Below, in pieces: positions 52,257-61,313 of a stretch of 64,000 bases of DNA. The notes under the pieces were generated by a model. That model did not search any database, was not told the origin of the DNA, and was given only the letters and a program-made list of their open reading frames with translations. This DNA comes from Tautonia rosea (GTDB lineage Bacteria; Planctomycetota; Planctomycetia; Isosphaerales; Isosphaeraceae). Made by a program: the position numbers and the translations under genes. Every line of letters begins with the position of its first letter. Within the stretch, counting starts at the first letter, position 1. The stretch is from positions 62,001 to 126,000 of the forward strand of contig NZ_JABBYO010000001.1 of the NCBI RefSeq assembly GCF_012958305.1, read 5' to 3'.

Positions 52257-53726
52257 TTAGGTCAGGCCAGGGAACGGATCGCCGTGATAGATGAAGTGGG
52301 GGCGTCCCTGTTCGTCTTGCCAGGAGGCGGTGGACGGCAGCCCGAGGGCCCGGTAGATGGTGGCGGCGAAATTCTCGGGACGTTGAGGATCGGACACGGG
52401 CTCCCCTCCCACCCGATCCGTCGCGCCGAGGACTCGGCCTCCCTGAATGCCTCCGCCGGCAAGCCAGACGCTCTGAGCACGTCCCCAGTGGTCGCGTCCT
52501 GGGAGGGCGTAGTGTTTTTCCAGGTGAGAGATGCGAGGCGTTCGGCCGAACTCCCCTGCCATGACGATCAGGGTCGAATCGAGCAATCCGTAGGCCTGGA
52601 GATCATCGAGCAGGGCCGCCAGGGCGCGGTCGGTCGGCGGGTAGAGCTTGTCTTTCAGGTGGGGGAAGGCGTTCCCGTGGGTATCCCAGGTCTCGTTGTT
52701 GCCGAGGTTGACCTGAACAAGATCGACGCCAGAGGTGACGAGTCGACGAGCCATCAGAAGCGACCAGCCGAAGAGGTTGTCGCCATAGCGATCTCGCTCA
52801 GCCTGCGGGGCACCGGCCACGTCGATCGCCTGCCGGACGGAGGGATCGGTCAACATGGCGACGGCCGAGGAGCGGTGATCGTCGAACGAGGCCGCCTCGG
52901 CCCCGGCATCGAGTTCCCGACGGACGCCATCGACGTGGCCGAGCAAGGCGAGACGATCACGCAATCGACCTCGATCCAGACCTTCTGGAAGATCGAGACT
53001 CGGGGCGCGGAAGACTTTTTCGGGTTCCGGGCGGCCTCGTTCCTGGTGGTCGAAACCGTACTCCGGATACGCACCGTAATAGGTGTTGTCAAAGGGGGAG
53101 GACTCGATGAACCAGGGGTCGCGCCTCGGCCCCATCTGGCCGCCAAACTGGCCAGGAATGACCCGGCCGGAGTTATGGATGAGCCGTTCGGGCAAGACGA
53201 CCGCCGGTGGCAGATTCCCGCGAGGCCCGGTGAGCGCTCCGGCGACCGAGGCGATCGAGGGCCAGTCGGTCGCCTTTGGTCGGCTCGCGTCGAAGCCGGG
53301 CGGCAGCATGGTTTGCCCGGAGAGCATGACCATGTGCCCCTGAGAGTGCTCGTTATAGGGGTGGGTCAAGGACCGCACGAGCGACCAAAGGTGGGCCCGC
53401 TTCGCCAGTTCCGGAAGATGCTCGCAGATCGAGAGGCCCGGCACACTGGTGGCGATCGGTTGAAATTCGCCGCGAATCTCCTCCGGCGCCTCGGGCTTCA
53501 TGTCGAAGCTGTCGAGCTGACCGAGGCCCCCCGAGAGAAAGATGAAAATGACCGATCGAGCCGGTCGTTGCCCCGTGGAGGCTGGGTCCACCACGTCGGC
53601 CGCTCGCAAGGCCCTCAGATGCGACGAGCCGAGGCCAAGCAAACCAATCGCCCCTGCCTGAAGGGCATACCTTCGGGAGAGTTGGGGGTGACGAAGTTGA
53701 GCGGAACGCGACGCGGAGCAGGTCAT
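52257..53726 (-). CDS. DUF1501 protein
   Basis: 489 residues from MTCSASRSAQLRHPQLSRRY with a Tat-like signal (SRRYALQAGAIGLLGLGSSH). The DUF1501 core is characteristic: ARSVIFIFLSGGLGQLDSFDMKPEAPEEIRGEF, LPELAKRAHLWSLVRSLTHP, EHSQGHMVMLSGQ and the C-terminal VMAGEFGRTPRISHLEKHYALPGRDHW with metal-type residues (E-F-G-R-T-P and H-x-x-H-type). The fold belongs to the alkaline phosphatase/sulfatase superfamily and is typical of planctomycetes; function unknown. GAGGATCGTT lies just ahead of the ATG. Usually a DUF1549/1553 gene accompanies it; none is visible here. Confidence 0.92.
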   Translation of the reverse strand: MTCSASRSAQLRHPQLSRRYALQAGAIGLLGLGSSHLRALRAADVVDPASTGQRPARSVIFIFLSGGLGQLDSFDMKPEAPEEIRGEFQPIATSVPGLSICEHLPELAKRAHLWSLVRSLTHPYNEHSQGHMVMLSGQTMLPPGFDASRPKATDWPSIASVAGALTGPRGNLPPAVVLPERLIHNSGRVIPGQFGGQMGPRRDPWFIESSPFDNTYYGAYPEYGFDHQERGRPEPEKVFRAPSLDLPEGLDRGRLRDRLALLGHVDGVRRELDAGAEAASFDDHRSSAVAMLTDPSVRQAIDVAGAPQAERDRYGDNLFGWSLLMARRLVTSGVDLVQVNLGNNETWDTHGNAFPHLKDKLYPPTDRALAALLDDLQAYGLLDSTLIVMAGEFGRTPRISHLEKHYALPGRDHWGRAQSVWLAGGGIQGGRVLGATDRVGGEPVSDPQRPENFAATIYRALGLPSTASWQDEQGRPHFIYHGDPFPGLT

Positions 53727-53964
53727 AACGATCCTCACCATCCCCGGGAGGGTCGGGAGCGTTGCTGGCATCGAGGCAGATGAGCTGCCGTTATACCAAA
53801 GTTGAACGGCGGGTGAAACGGCGCATCGAACATAATGATACCACGCAACCGACGCCCGAGCGTGCTGCGATCGTCTCACGGCGCTGGGAATCGGTTGCGT
53901 GTACGTTGCTCAGAAGCCGATTGCTCCCCCTTCTCGCCGACTCCTGTTGGCGATGGGACCGCGA

Positions 53965-54849
53965 TCAGGAGGTGGCGGCGCCGACTCTGCGGAGCTTCTT
54001 CTGGATCGGCAACTCGCTTTCGTAGACCTTTTTCACGCCATCTCCCATCGCCTTCTCGATCACCCGGATATCCCGGACGAGTCGGTGGAAGCCCGACGGT
54101 TCGACCGAGGCGGCCTGGTCGCTGCCCCACATGGCGCGATCGAGGGTGATGTGCCGTTCGACCACGCAGGCTCCCAGACTCACGGCGGCCAGGGTCGTCT
54201 GAAGGCCGACCTCATGGCCCGAGTAGCCGATCGGGGCGTCGAACTTGGCTTTCAGGACCGGGATGACCCTCAGGTTCAATTCCTCGGGCTTGCACGGATA
54301 GGTGCTGGTCGCGTGCAGGATGACCAGCTTTTCGGGGTTGCAGAGGGAAACCGCGTGCTCGATCTCCTCCATCGTCGACATGCCGGTTGAGAGGATGATC
54401 GGCTTACCGGTGGCGACCGTGTGCTTGAACAGGCTGTCGTCGGTCAGCGAGGCCGACGCCATCTTGTAGCACGGGGGGTCGAACTGCTCGATGAAGTCAA
54501 CCGACGGTTCGTCCCAGCACGAGGCGAACCAGGCGATCCCTTTGTCCTTGCAGTAGCGGTCGATCTCGGCGAACTCCTCCTTGCCGAACTCGACCCGGTA
54601 GCGATAGTCCATGTAGGTCATCTCTCCCCAGGGCGTTTCGCGACGAATGTCGCGCTGCTCGGGAGGGACGCACAACTCGGGGGTGCGCTTCTGGAACTTC
54701 ACGGCGTCGCAACCGGCCAGGGCGGCGGCGTCGATCAGTTGCTTGGCGAGCTTGATGTCGCCGTTGTGATTCAGGCCAATCTCGGCGATGACGTACACAG
54801 GGTGACCTTCGCCGACCGGCCGACCGCCAATCGAAACAACCTTAGGCAT
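53965..54849 (-). CDS. neuB: Nonulosonate synthase (NeuB family), SAF domain absent
   Basis: 294 residues from MPKVVSIGGRPVGEGHPVYVI. The TIM-barrel motifs AEIGLNHNGDIKLAKQLIDA, CDAVKFQKRTPEL and MASASLTDDSLFKHTVATGKPIILSTGMST are those of N-acetylneuraminate/legionaminate synthases that condense a hexose (phosphate) with phosphoenolpyruvate. PIGYSGHEVG and ACVVERHITLDRAMWGSDQAASVEP complete the barrel. Usual NeuB is about 345 residues with a C-terminal SAF antifreeze-like domain; here the protein stops at KKLRRVGAATS, so that domain is missing. Its ATG overlaps the stop of the upstream cytidylyltransferase (ATGCCTAA), indicating coupling. Sugar specificity (Neu5Ac, Kdn, legionaminic) is not decidable. 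Confidence 0.9.
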   Translation of the reverse strand: MPKVVSIGGRPVGEGHPVYVIAEIGLNHNGDIKLAKQLIDAAALAGCDAVKFQKRTPELCVPPEQRDIRRETPWGEMTYMDYRYRVEFGKEEFAEIDRYCKDKGIAWFASCWDEPSVDFIEQFDPPCYKMASASLTDDSLFKHTVATGKPIILSTGMSTMEEIEHAVSLCNPEKLVILHATSTYPCKPEELNLRVIPVLKAKFDAPIGYSGHEVGLQTTLAAVSLGACVVERHITLDRAMWGSDQAASVEPSGFHRLVRDIRVIEKAMGDGVKKVYESELPIQKKLRRVGAATS

Positions 54850-56044
54850 GGGTGTGATACGCTCCGTAATGTGCGGCGATCAGGTCCGCCAGCTCTCGGA
54901 GGGCTCCACGACCCCCCGGTGATTCCAAAATGATCCGAGACGCCCGGAGCGCCTCGGGGTGAGCATCGGCCACGGCCACCGGACATCCGACGGCCGTCAG
55001 GCAGGAGAGGTCGTTCACGTCGTTGCCGACATACAGCGTGCGCTCCAGGGCAAAGCCCCGCTCGTCGAGCCATCGACGCAAGGTCGTAATCTTATCTTCG
55101 ATTCCCTGGATGCATTCGATCTTCAGTTTCGCGCACCGGGCTGAGACGATCGGATGCGTCTCCTTCGAGATCACCACCATCGGCCAGCCGCTCTTGCGGA
55201 GGATCTCCAGCCCCATGCCGTCTCCCCGGCTGCAGACGACCGCCTCTTGCCCTTCTCCCAGGACGATCACCCCGTTATCGGTGAAAACCCCGTCGAAATC
55301 GAAGATCAGGGCGTCGAGTTTCTCCGGCAGCAGCGCCCGCTTTTCCTCCTTCGCACGTGCCCGCAAGAGCACTTCAGCCACTTCGAGATCCACCGGATCG
55401 TCGATCTCCCATCGCCGCTCCGCCGGCATCTCGTACAGGGCCGTTTTTCCGAAGAACCGATGCTTCGCCTCCCTGAAGCCGGCCACCTTCATCACATAGA
55501 CGGCCCCCGACTCCAGAAACTGCGGCTCCCGCTCCTGCCTCAGCGGCCTGAACTTCTTGTCGTGGTTGATCCCGACGCAGTCGCCCGACGCCTCTTGCTT
55601 CCACAGGAAGTAATGAAACGGCACCACCGCCAACGCCGTATCCGCCCCCTCCCGCTCGAGCGCACCGATCGTCCCGTCAATGTCCTCTGCCGCCGTGAGC
55701 GGAGACGTGCACTGCAAAAAGGCCAGCACCTCGGGCTCGTACCCTTCCGACTCCTTCAGATGATCGAGTACATGCAGCAAGGCCGACTCGCTTGAGGCCC
55801 CGTCTCCTGCCAGCTCCGCAGGCCGATCAACCACTTCGGCCCCGAACCTTCGGGCCACCTCCGCGATCTCCGTATCATCTGTCGAAACCACCACCCGATC
55901 GACCGCCCTTGCCGCGCGAGCCGCCTCAATCGTCCAGCCGATCATCGGCTTCCCACCCACAGGCAGGACGTTCTTTCGAGGGATCCCCTTGGAGCCCCCT
56001 CGGGCAGGAATGATGGCAAGTGTTCGGTTTGAGCGTGTTGTCAT
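54842..56044 (-). CDS. neuA: CMP-nonulosonate synthetase fused to HAD (KdsC-like) phosphatase
   Basis: 400 residues from MTTRSNRTLAIIPARGGSKG. Residues 1-235 are an acylneuraminate cytidylyltransferase: IIPARGGSKGIPRKNVLPVG, VVSTDDTEIAEVARRFGAEV, LAFLQCTSPLTAAEDID and the ERRWEIDDPVDLEVAE end. Residues about 245-395 are a type C0 HAD phosphatase: LIFDFDGVFTDNG (Asp249, Asp251), VVISKETHPIVSARC, and GNDVNDLS near 339. The same order is found in animal CMAS. The partner domain could remove the 9-phosphate of a nonulosonate-9-phosphate made by NeuB. The gene overlaps neuB by 8 bases. A weak ribosome site precedes the ATG. Confidence 0.92.
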   Translation of the reverse strand: MTTRSNRTLAIIPARGGSKGIPRKNVLPVGGKPMIGWTIEAARAARAVDRVVVSTDDTEIAEVARRFGAEVVDRPAELAGDGASSESALLHVLDHLKESEGYEPEVLAFLQCTSPLTAAEDIDGTIGALEREGADTALAVVPFHYFLWKQEASGDCVGINHDKKFRPLRQEREPQFLESGAVYVMKVAGFREAKHRFFGKTALYEMPAERRWEIDDPVDLEVAEVLLRARAKEEKRALLPEKLDALIFDFDGVFTDNGVIVLGEGQEAVVCSRGDGMGLEILRKSGWPMVVISKETHPIVSARCAKLKIECIQGIEDKITTLRRWLDERGFALERTLYVGNDVNDLSCLTAVGCPVAVADAHPEALRASRIILESPGGRGALRELADLIAAHYGAYHTHA

Positions 56045-56177
56045 CGTGGCCAAGTGAGTTAGTCGCACTCCAGAAAGATGATTCGGTCACCACGTGCCTC
56101 GGACAGCAGGGTCCTCAATCCTCGAAACCGCCTTGAAGGCCGATGGATTTCCTTTCGAGACGCAGGAACATCGTTCT

Positions 56178-57104
56178 TCAAATCCTCGAGCGTGGTTTGA
56201 GCCACTCCGAAAGGTCGCGTTCAATTAACGACTCGGTCTCCAGAATGTCTGTCCTGTAAGATTCGAGAAGATCATTGAAAAGGTGGTCGTTCAATTTTGG
56301 TTTATGCAGATTCTTGCGTTTCAGGTGGCTCAGAGATTTGTTCGCAGCCTTACCAAGTGGTCCGGGAATCGCCTTTGCGATTGGATCAAAGCGTGAGAGC
56401 GTGCGATGAACAAGAAGGTTTTTTGGAATGAGTGATTCGTTTTTTCGATTTGTTGTAGAGGGACGGAAATTCGGGTCGACTTTCAGAAATTCAAAAATCT
56501 GCCGAAGTGTTGCGTCGCGCTGAGAGACAAAATCTTCGTAAAGGAGAATGAGGATTTGTTCTTTCGGAAATCGTTTGAAATACCATTTGAGTTGCTGGGC
56601 ATAGAAGCCTCGCTCCAGATAACGCCACGGCCATCCCCATTGCTTGTCACGCCGTTCCGGTTCGCTTCGGACAGCTTCTGCGAAATCCGTCAGAAACTCG
56701 ACCCCATCGCGAACACGATGAAGGTATTGCGAGAACGCTCGCTCCACCGGATGTCTCAGAATCGCAATGAGTCGTGCTTCAGGGATGTAGCATTTAATGC
56801 GGTCGGCCGCCTGCTCGCTATACAGATACCACGGGGTCGACTCGCCGATCCTGGCTTCACCCGCATGCCCTCGAAACAACTCAAGATACTGATCCCGATC
56901 GGTGATGTAACCCTTCACACGATCTTGATCTCCAGGCCCTCTCCAGTCTGGAGGCCCTCCTTCGAAACAAAAAAACTTCGGTTCCTTAACGGGACTCATG
57001 AAAATATCGGGATGTTCGCTCAACATTGAGTGAAGCGCAGTCGTCCCGGCCTTGGCAGCTCCGATCACCAGGAAATTCGGCCAAACGACTTGAGTCGACG
57101 ACAT
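56178..57104 (-). CDS. PAPS-dependent sulfotransferase (heparan-type fold)
   Basis: 308 residues from MSSTQVVWPNFLVIGAAKAG. The 5'-phosphosulfate loop is GAAKAGTTALHSMLSEH, then KEPKFF, and the 3'-phosphate site RLIAILRHPVERAFSQYLHRV, as in heparan N-/O-sulfotransferases. GWPWRYLERGFYAQQLKWYFKRF and the tail follow the Sulfotransfer_1 family. The gene is visibly more AT-rich than its neighbours, hinting at transfer. It lies in the polysaccharide cluster, so it probably sulfates the exported glycan. An in-frame start 49 codons earlier is less likely. Confidence 0.9.
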   Translation of the reverse strand: MSSTQVVWPNFLVIGAAKAGTTALHSMLSEHPDIFMSPVKEPKFFCFEGGPPDWRGPGDQDRVKGYITDRDQYLELFRGHAGEARIGESTPWYLYSEQAADRIKCYIPEARLIAILRHPVERAFSQYLHRVRDGVEFLTDFAEAVRSEPERRDKQWGWPWRYLERGFYAQQLKWYFKRFPKEQILILLYEDFVSQRDATLRQIFEFLKVDPNFRPSTTNRKNESLIPKNLLVHRTLSRFDPIAKAIPGPLGKAANKSLSHLKRKNLHKPKLNDHLFNDLLESYRTDILETESLIERDLSEWLKPRSRI

Positions 57105-57377
57105 TTCGTGATCCACTTGAAGAAGCCTGCGGTAACCCAGCAAACGATTCTCAGGAGCTGAAACAGCGATCGAGATCGTTTCAATCCTTATTCGAGAGAT
57201 ACTGTGGATAGGGGACGCGACATCGTTGCGGTGTTCATCTGTCCCGAGCAAAGCGAACGCCAGCCAATTCTCGGCTGGCCGTAAGCCGACAGATGCTTCT
57301 TTGAGTCGATCTCATTCGAGTCTTCTCGGGCAAAGAAGGTCAATGTCCCTCGCATCGGATGGTTGGATTGCCTTGCA

Positions 57378-58280
57378 TCACATGGCAGGAATCGCGAATT
57401 CGGACGGGAGCTTGGACGGGTCCGGCGCGTCCAAGAATAGGCCTCGCTCTCGAAGAGTCTCGGCCAATTCTGGGTCGAGCGGGCCGTAACCGAGATCCGT
57501 CCGTGTGTGGCGGTAATAACCCATGTGGTTGCGGCTGTGTTCGTTCTCGGGGGCGTATGACAGGTAGACGGCGTACTTGGGCCCCCGGATTGGCGATGCA
57601 CAGTGGTAGAGCCGCTGATTGAAGAGGATGCAGTCGCCCGGTTCGGTCTTGATCCAGACCGGGACACTTGGACGCGTCCGCGAGGGATTGGGGTCGGGCG
57701 TGGTCCACATGGTCATTTGCCGCGGTGGGAATCGCGGTTCCGGTCCGAGGCCAAGGCGATGACGCAACTTCTTCCACCGATGTTCCCAACGGAATCGTGG
57801 CTCCCACGAGGCCCATTCTGCGTCGGTGAGGCGTCGTTCGAACCGGTGACTTCCGGGAACGACTCCCAGTGATGAGCCGCTCTCTGCAAACGTCTGCAGA
57901 TAGATCGCGACACGAGTGACCAAATAAGGCGCCCGGCTCTCATCCCAGTCGGCCCCCTCACCGAATTTGCGGCAAGCACTGTCACGGTGCCAACCGCCGA
58001 TGCGGTGGGCATGAAGATCTGAGTGCTGGGTGTACCTTGCTGTCGGTCCTAAGAGCTCTCTCACGACCTCAATGAGCTTTTCGTGGAAAATCAAGGGCCA
58101 GAATTCTCGGTGCTTCGAGACCCCGTCGGGGCATTCGAAAACCTTCGACCCATAGTCCGCATCCCCAACACCCGAGAGCTTAATGATTTCGGAGCGGTAG
58201 TAGTCGGCCTCCGTCCGTGTCAATAGGCTGGGTATCACAACGTATCCGTCCCGCTCAAACTGTGCTCTGAGTCCAGACAT
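57378..58280 (-). CDS. PhyH-family Fe(II)/2-oxoglutarate dioxygenase
   Basis: 300 residues starting MSGLRAQFERDGYVVIPSLL, the classic N-terminus of the phytanoyl-CoA dioxygenase family. The iron ligands are GGWHRDSAC (His98, Asp100) and LYHCASP (His226), with GDCILFNQRLYH as the strand before the distal His; a KY-x-V-x-L-S-Y segment with a 2-oxoglutarate-binding Arg candidate follows. Placed between pyruvyl transferase and sulfotransferase genes in the same direction, it may hydroxylate a glycan or its lipid part; such PhyH proteins occur in several sugar-biosynthetic clusters. Substrate is unknown. Confidence 0.85.
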   Translation of the reverse strand: MSGLRAQFERDGYVVIPSLLTRTEADYYRSEIIKLSGVGDADYGSKVFECPDGVSKHREFWPLIFHEKLIEVVRELLGPTARYTQHSDLHAHRIGGWHRDSACRKFGEGADWDESRAPYLVTRVAIYLQTFAESGSSLGVVPGSHRFERRLTDAEWASWEPRFRWEHRWKKLRHRLGLGPEPRFPPRQMTMWTTPDPNPSRTRPSVPVWIKTEPGDCILFNQRLYHCASPIRGPKYAVYLSYAPENEHSRNHMGYYRHTRTDLGYGPLDPELAETLRERGLFLDAPDPSKLPSEFAIPAM

Positions 58281-58527
58281 AGGGTGTCCCCTTTGACAGC
58301 ACCTTAAATAAGTGTTTATCCGCGCTCGACTGTCGTGTGCCCCAATGCTTCATCTTCCAGAGTCTGTCCAGTCCGCTGAACGAGATTCTGGAGGCTTGTT
58401 TCCATGTCTTGAACGGCGTTCACCTCGATCCCTCGTCGCTGGCAAGGCTGATCCTGGCGTCGCACAGAGCGAAGGCAACTCCCTCACGAAGTGTCAATCT
58501 CGTATGTTGCATCTGGGGTAAAGTGAA

Positions 58528-59868
58528 CTATTTGACGAGTAATCGCTCGGAATCAGCCGTCGCCTCCGGTACAACTCGATGGGAAAGCCACTCGACATTT
58601 CGAGGCACCCGAGCCGTGAGATCGTCGACCCGAGCCATCAACTCTTTCCGAAGCGAATCGCCTTGCCCGACGTACCTGTGGGCAAGATCGATAATTGCGT
58701 CGAGTTGCTCATGGAGTCGAAGCGAATCAAAGACCGGGGCATCCAAGCCAAGGAGGCGCAAGAGTCCGGTCGTCTTGAGCGTGTTCGCGGTCATGACGAT
58801 GATCGGGGTACCGCCTGTCGAAGCCAGAATACTCGGGTGCCAACGTCCACTGATATAAAGCGCTGCGTTCCCGAGGATATCCACGGCTTGCTGTGTCGGG
58901 GTATGAAGTCCGATCAGGGGTAAACCGAGGGCCTTCGCCAGCGGTCGCATAAACCGCTCGTCTTGGACACAAGGTGCCGTCAGAACAACCTGACCAAACC
59001 CTTCCTGCAGCCTGAGGCAAAGGTTGTTAAAAGCGGGCAAGGGATCGTACTCAGGACGGTCCGGTCGCAGATAAATCGAGCTCCCACCGACGCAGACATA
59101 CGGCTGACTCGGATCGAACCCATCTGCATTATCCGGCCAGACGCTGAAATAACCAGGTCGGCTGGCAAGTGAAACCCATGCGGATCGTTCGGCAGGGCGG
59201 TACCGGAAGGCCGCATCAGGTGCGATTCTCTCCATCGCGTCCGGAACGATCGTTCGGCATGTCTCGGCCGAGATCGGTTCCCGAAACACCACGTCATCGA
59301 GGATTGGGTAGACCAGGGCAGCCATGTCGGCCATGATCGGGTCGTGCAGATCGGCCGTGTGATTGACCAGTAGGCAGGGTTTGTTCAAGTACTTCTTTGC
59401 AACGTATGCCAGGAAAAGCATCATCCTGCCTTTTCGCTGGCGGTCGTAGATGCTTCCCTCTCCATTGATCACGACGACGTCGCTCTGCTCAATACCCGCT
59501 CGTTCTGGCTCGTAGATCTGTCCGTCGAGCGCGAGATTTGCGAACCGATCAAACTGATCAACGGTCTCCGGAACGATATCCGAGGCCCCATAGAGCCGGT
59601 CGAGACCTCCGATAACTGTTCGATTGACGAGTCCGACCGCCTCTCGTCGCGCGATCGGGAGTCTTCGTGCGGTTCCCCAACTCATTCGTTCAAACGCTCG
59701 TGCCGCGGAGGATGGCACATACCGACTCGGACGAGACATCTTCGAGAGACCAAGCTGACCCGAGATCTGCCCACCCGCCTCCTCGACCAGTTCCCTGAGG
59801 GCTCGGGTCGTGGCCCGGCAACCCCAGTTCGCGTTGTCGGAGGTGTCGTTGATGAAGTAGACGTTCAT
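58528..59868 (-). CDS. Polysaccharide pyruvyl transferase family protein
   Basis: 446 residues from MNVYFINDTSDNANWGCRAT, the NxGDxxxxxx-like start of the CsaB/WcaK family. IEQSDVVVINGEGSIYDRQR, KPCLLVNHTADLHDPIMADM and PYVCVGGSSIYLRPDRPE lie in the N-terminal half; DILGNAALYISGRWHPSILASTGGTPIIVMT in the C-terminal half carries the conserved S-x-R-x-H motif. The enzyme transfers pyruvate from PEP to a sugar of a polysaccharide (ketal formation), or in some members acts on other acceptors. Longer in-frame extensions upstream are rejected for composition. Same strand and order as the ABC exporter genes, 85 bases downstream of the ATPase. Confidence 0.85.
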   Translation of the reverse strand: MNVYFINDTSDNANWGCRATTRALRELVEEAGGQISGQLGLSKMSRPSRYVPSSAARAFERMSWGTARRLPIARREAVGLVNRTVIGGLDRLYGASDIVPETVDQFDRFANLALDGQIYEPERAGIEQSDVVVINGEGSIYDRQRKGRMMLFLAYVAKKYLNKPCLLVNHTADLHDPIMADMAALVYPILDDVVFREPISAETCRTIVPDAMERIAPDAAFRYRPAERSAWVSLASRPGYFSVWPDNADGFDPSQPYVCVGGSSIYLRPDRPEYDPLPAFNNLCLRLQEGFGQVVLTAPCVQDERFMRPLAKALGLPLIGLHTPTQQAVDILGNAALYISGRWHPSILASTGGTPIIVMTANTLKTTGLLRLLGLDAPVFDSLRLHEQLDAIIDLAHRYVGQGDSLRKELMARVDDLTARVPRNVEWLSHRVVPEATADSERLLVK

Positions 59869-59953
59869 GGATTGGCTCAATGAATCCAAGATCCTGTCGC
59901 GGTGGGTGGCTGTCCGAGGTTGTCCGCGTCGACCCAGTATCGTAAGCGGATGA

Positions 59954-61258
59954 TCAGGAAGCCGTGGAGCGGCTGGCCTGAAACTCGGATTCGGTCGCAA
60001 GTTCCCAGGGAAGAACTCCCCCAAAGTACCCGATTCGGCTCCCGCCCCGCTTGGATGAGTGATCGTGAACTGTAAACTTAATTTGATTGGTAGCTCGGTC
60101 AAGCGGTCCCTTGAATGGGTCGTTCAGCGCTACCGTAACGGCATATTCAAGCGGGGCCAGCAATCGGGCTGGGACGCGGATGGTGTGGTAGGTGATCCCT
60201 TCAGGAATTCCGACTCGGTCTGAGTCTCGCATATCGGTGAACAGCACAGGAATCCCTAGCGAGTCTCGAAGTGACATCGTCAGGAAGCCTGAAGGTCGAC
60301 GAGACTGGCTGAACACACCGATCCGGATCAAAAATCCGCGGTCGCTGTCGACGTCGTTCTGGGGGGTTTCGTCGAGCCCGTCGAGCACTTCGATCTGGAA
60401 GATCTGGGCATCCCGAGAGCGGTCGAGCCCAGACTCGTACCGGCTGCCGTTCTTGACGTTCAGGTCCATGTAGGCTCGGACCGCATCCTCGACTGGCCCG
60501 TCGTAATGAACACCTCCCTGGTTCATCACAATCCCTCGGGTGCAGAGCCGATTGATCGCGTTCATGTTGTGGCTGACAAAGAGAACCGTCCGAGCCCCTC
60601 CGCTCGTATCAGAAAGCTGCTGCATTTTTCCCATGCATTTGTTTTGGAACTCGACGTCACCGACCGCGAGCACCTCGTCAATGATGAGGATTTCCGGTTC
60701 CAGGTGCGCCGCCACCGAGAACGCCAGCCGCACTTTCATGCCTGAGCTGTAGCGCTTGATGGGCGTGTCGAGGAACTTCGAGATGCCCGAGAATTCGACA
60801 ATCTCTTCGAACTTGCGGTCAATCTCGCGACGAGTCATGCCGAGGATCGTGCCGTTCAAGTAGATATTGTCACGGCCGGTCAGCTCGGGATGAAAACCGG
60901 TGCCGACCTCCAGCAACGAGGAAACGCGGCCGTTGACCACCACTCGGCCAGAGGTCGGTGCGGTCACGCGAGAGAGGATTTTCAGAAGTGTCGATTTCCC
61001 GGCTCCGTTGCGGCCGATGACCCCGAGCACTTCTCCCCGAGGAACTTCAAAGGACACATCGCGGAGGGCCCAGATCAAATCCTCTTCATCTTCGGCTCCC
61101 GATCGAGACGTGTCGAGCCGCCACAGCTTGCGAAAATTCTTCAGTGGCTTCTTGATCGCATCAATCGACGCGGAGAGCAGCGATTCGTGGCGCTCTTCGG
61201 CGAGGCCGATCCGGTAGAGCTTGCTCAGCCCTTCGACACTGATGGCGGTGTTCGACAT
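59954..61258 (-). CDS. Polysaccharide ABC exporter ATP-binding protein (Wzt-like)
   Basis: 434 residues from MSNTAISVEGLSKLYRIGLA. Walker A GRNGAGKST (82-90), signature YSSGMKVRLAF (170-180), Walker B EILIIDEVLAVGD (189-201) and the switch His in LFVSHNMNAINRLC give an intact ATPase. A C-terminal domain of about 170 residues (DRGFLIRIGVFSQSRRPSGF) has the beta-sandwich character of Wzt C-terminal carbohydrate-recognition domains, which select the finished O-antigen-type chain. The permease gene is 55 bases upstream on the same strand. A seven-codon upstream alternative start is possible. Confidence 0.93.
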   Translation of the reverse strand: MSNTAISVEGLSKLYRIGLAEERHESLLSASIDAIKKPLKNFRKLWRLDTSRSGAEDEEDLIWALRDVSFEVPRGEVLGVIGRNGAGKSTLLKILSRVTAPTSGRVVVNGRVSSLLEVGTGFHPELTGRDNIYLNGTILGMTRREIDRKFEEIVEFSGISKFLDTPIKRYSSGMKVRLAFSVAAHLEPEILIIDEVLAVGDVEFQNKCMGKMQQLSDTSGGARTVLFVSHNMNAINRLCTRGIVMNQGGVHYDGPVEDAVRAYMDLNVKNGSRYESGLDRSRDAQIFQIEVLDGLDETPQNDVDSDRGFLIRIGVFSQSRRPSGFLTMSLRDSLGIPVLFTDMRDSDRVGIPEGITYHTIRVPARLLAPLEYAVTVALNDPFKGPLDRATNQIKFTVHDHSSKRGGSRIGYFGGVLPWELATESEFQASRSTAS

Positions 61259-61313
61259 GGTGATCTTCGGAAGCACTCAGGATGCAGAGGGAAACGGATG
61301 GGGAACCGACGGA

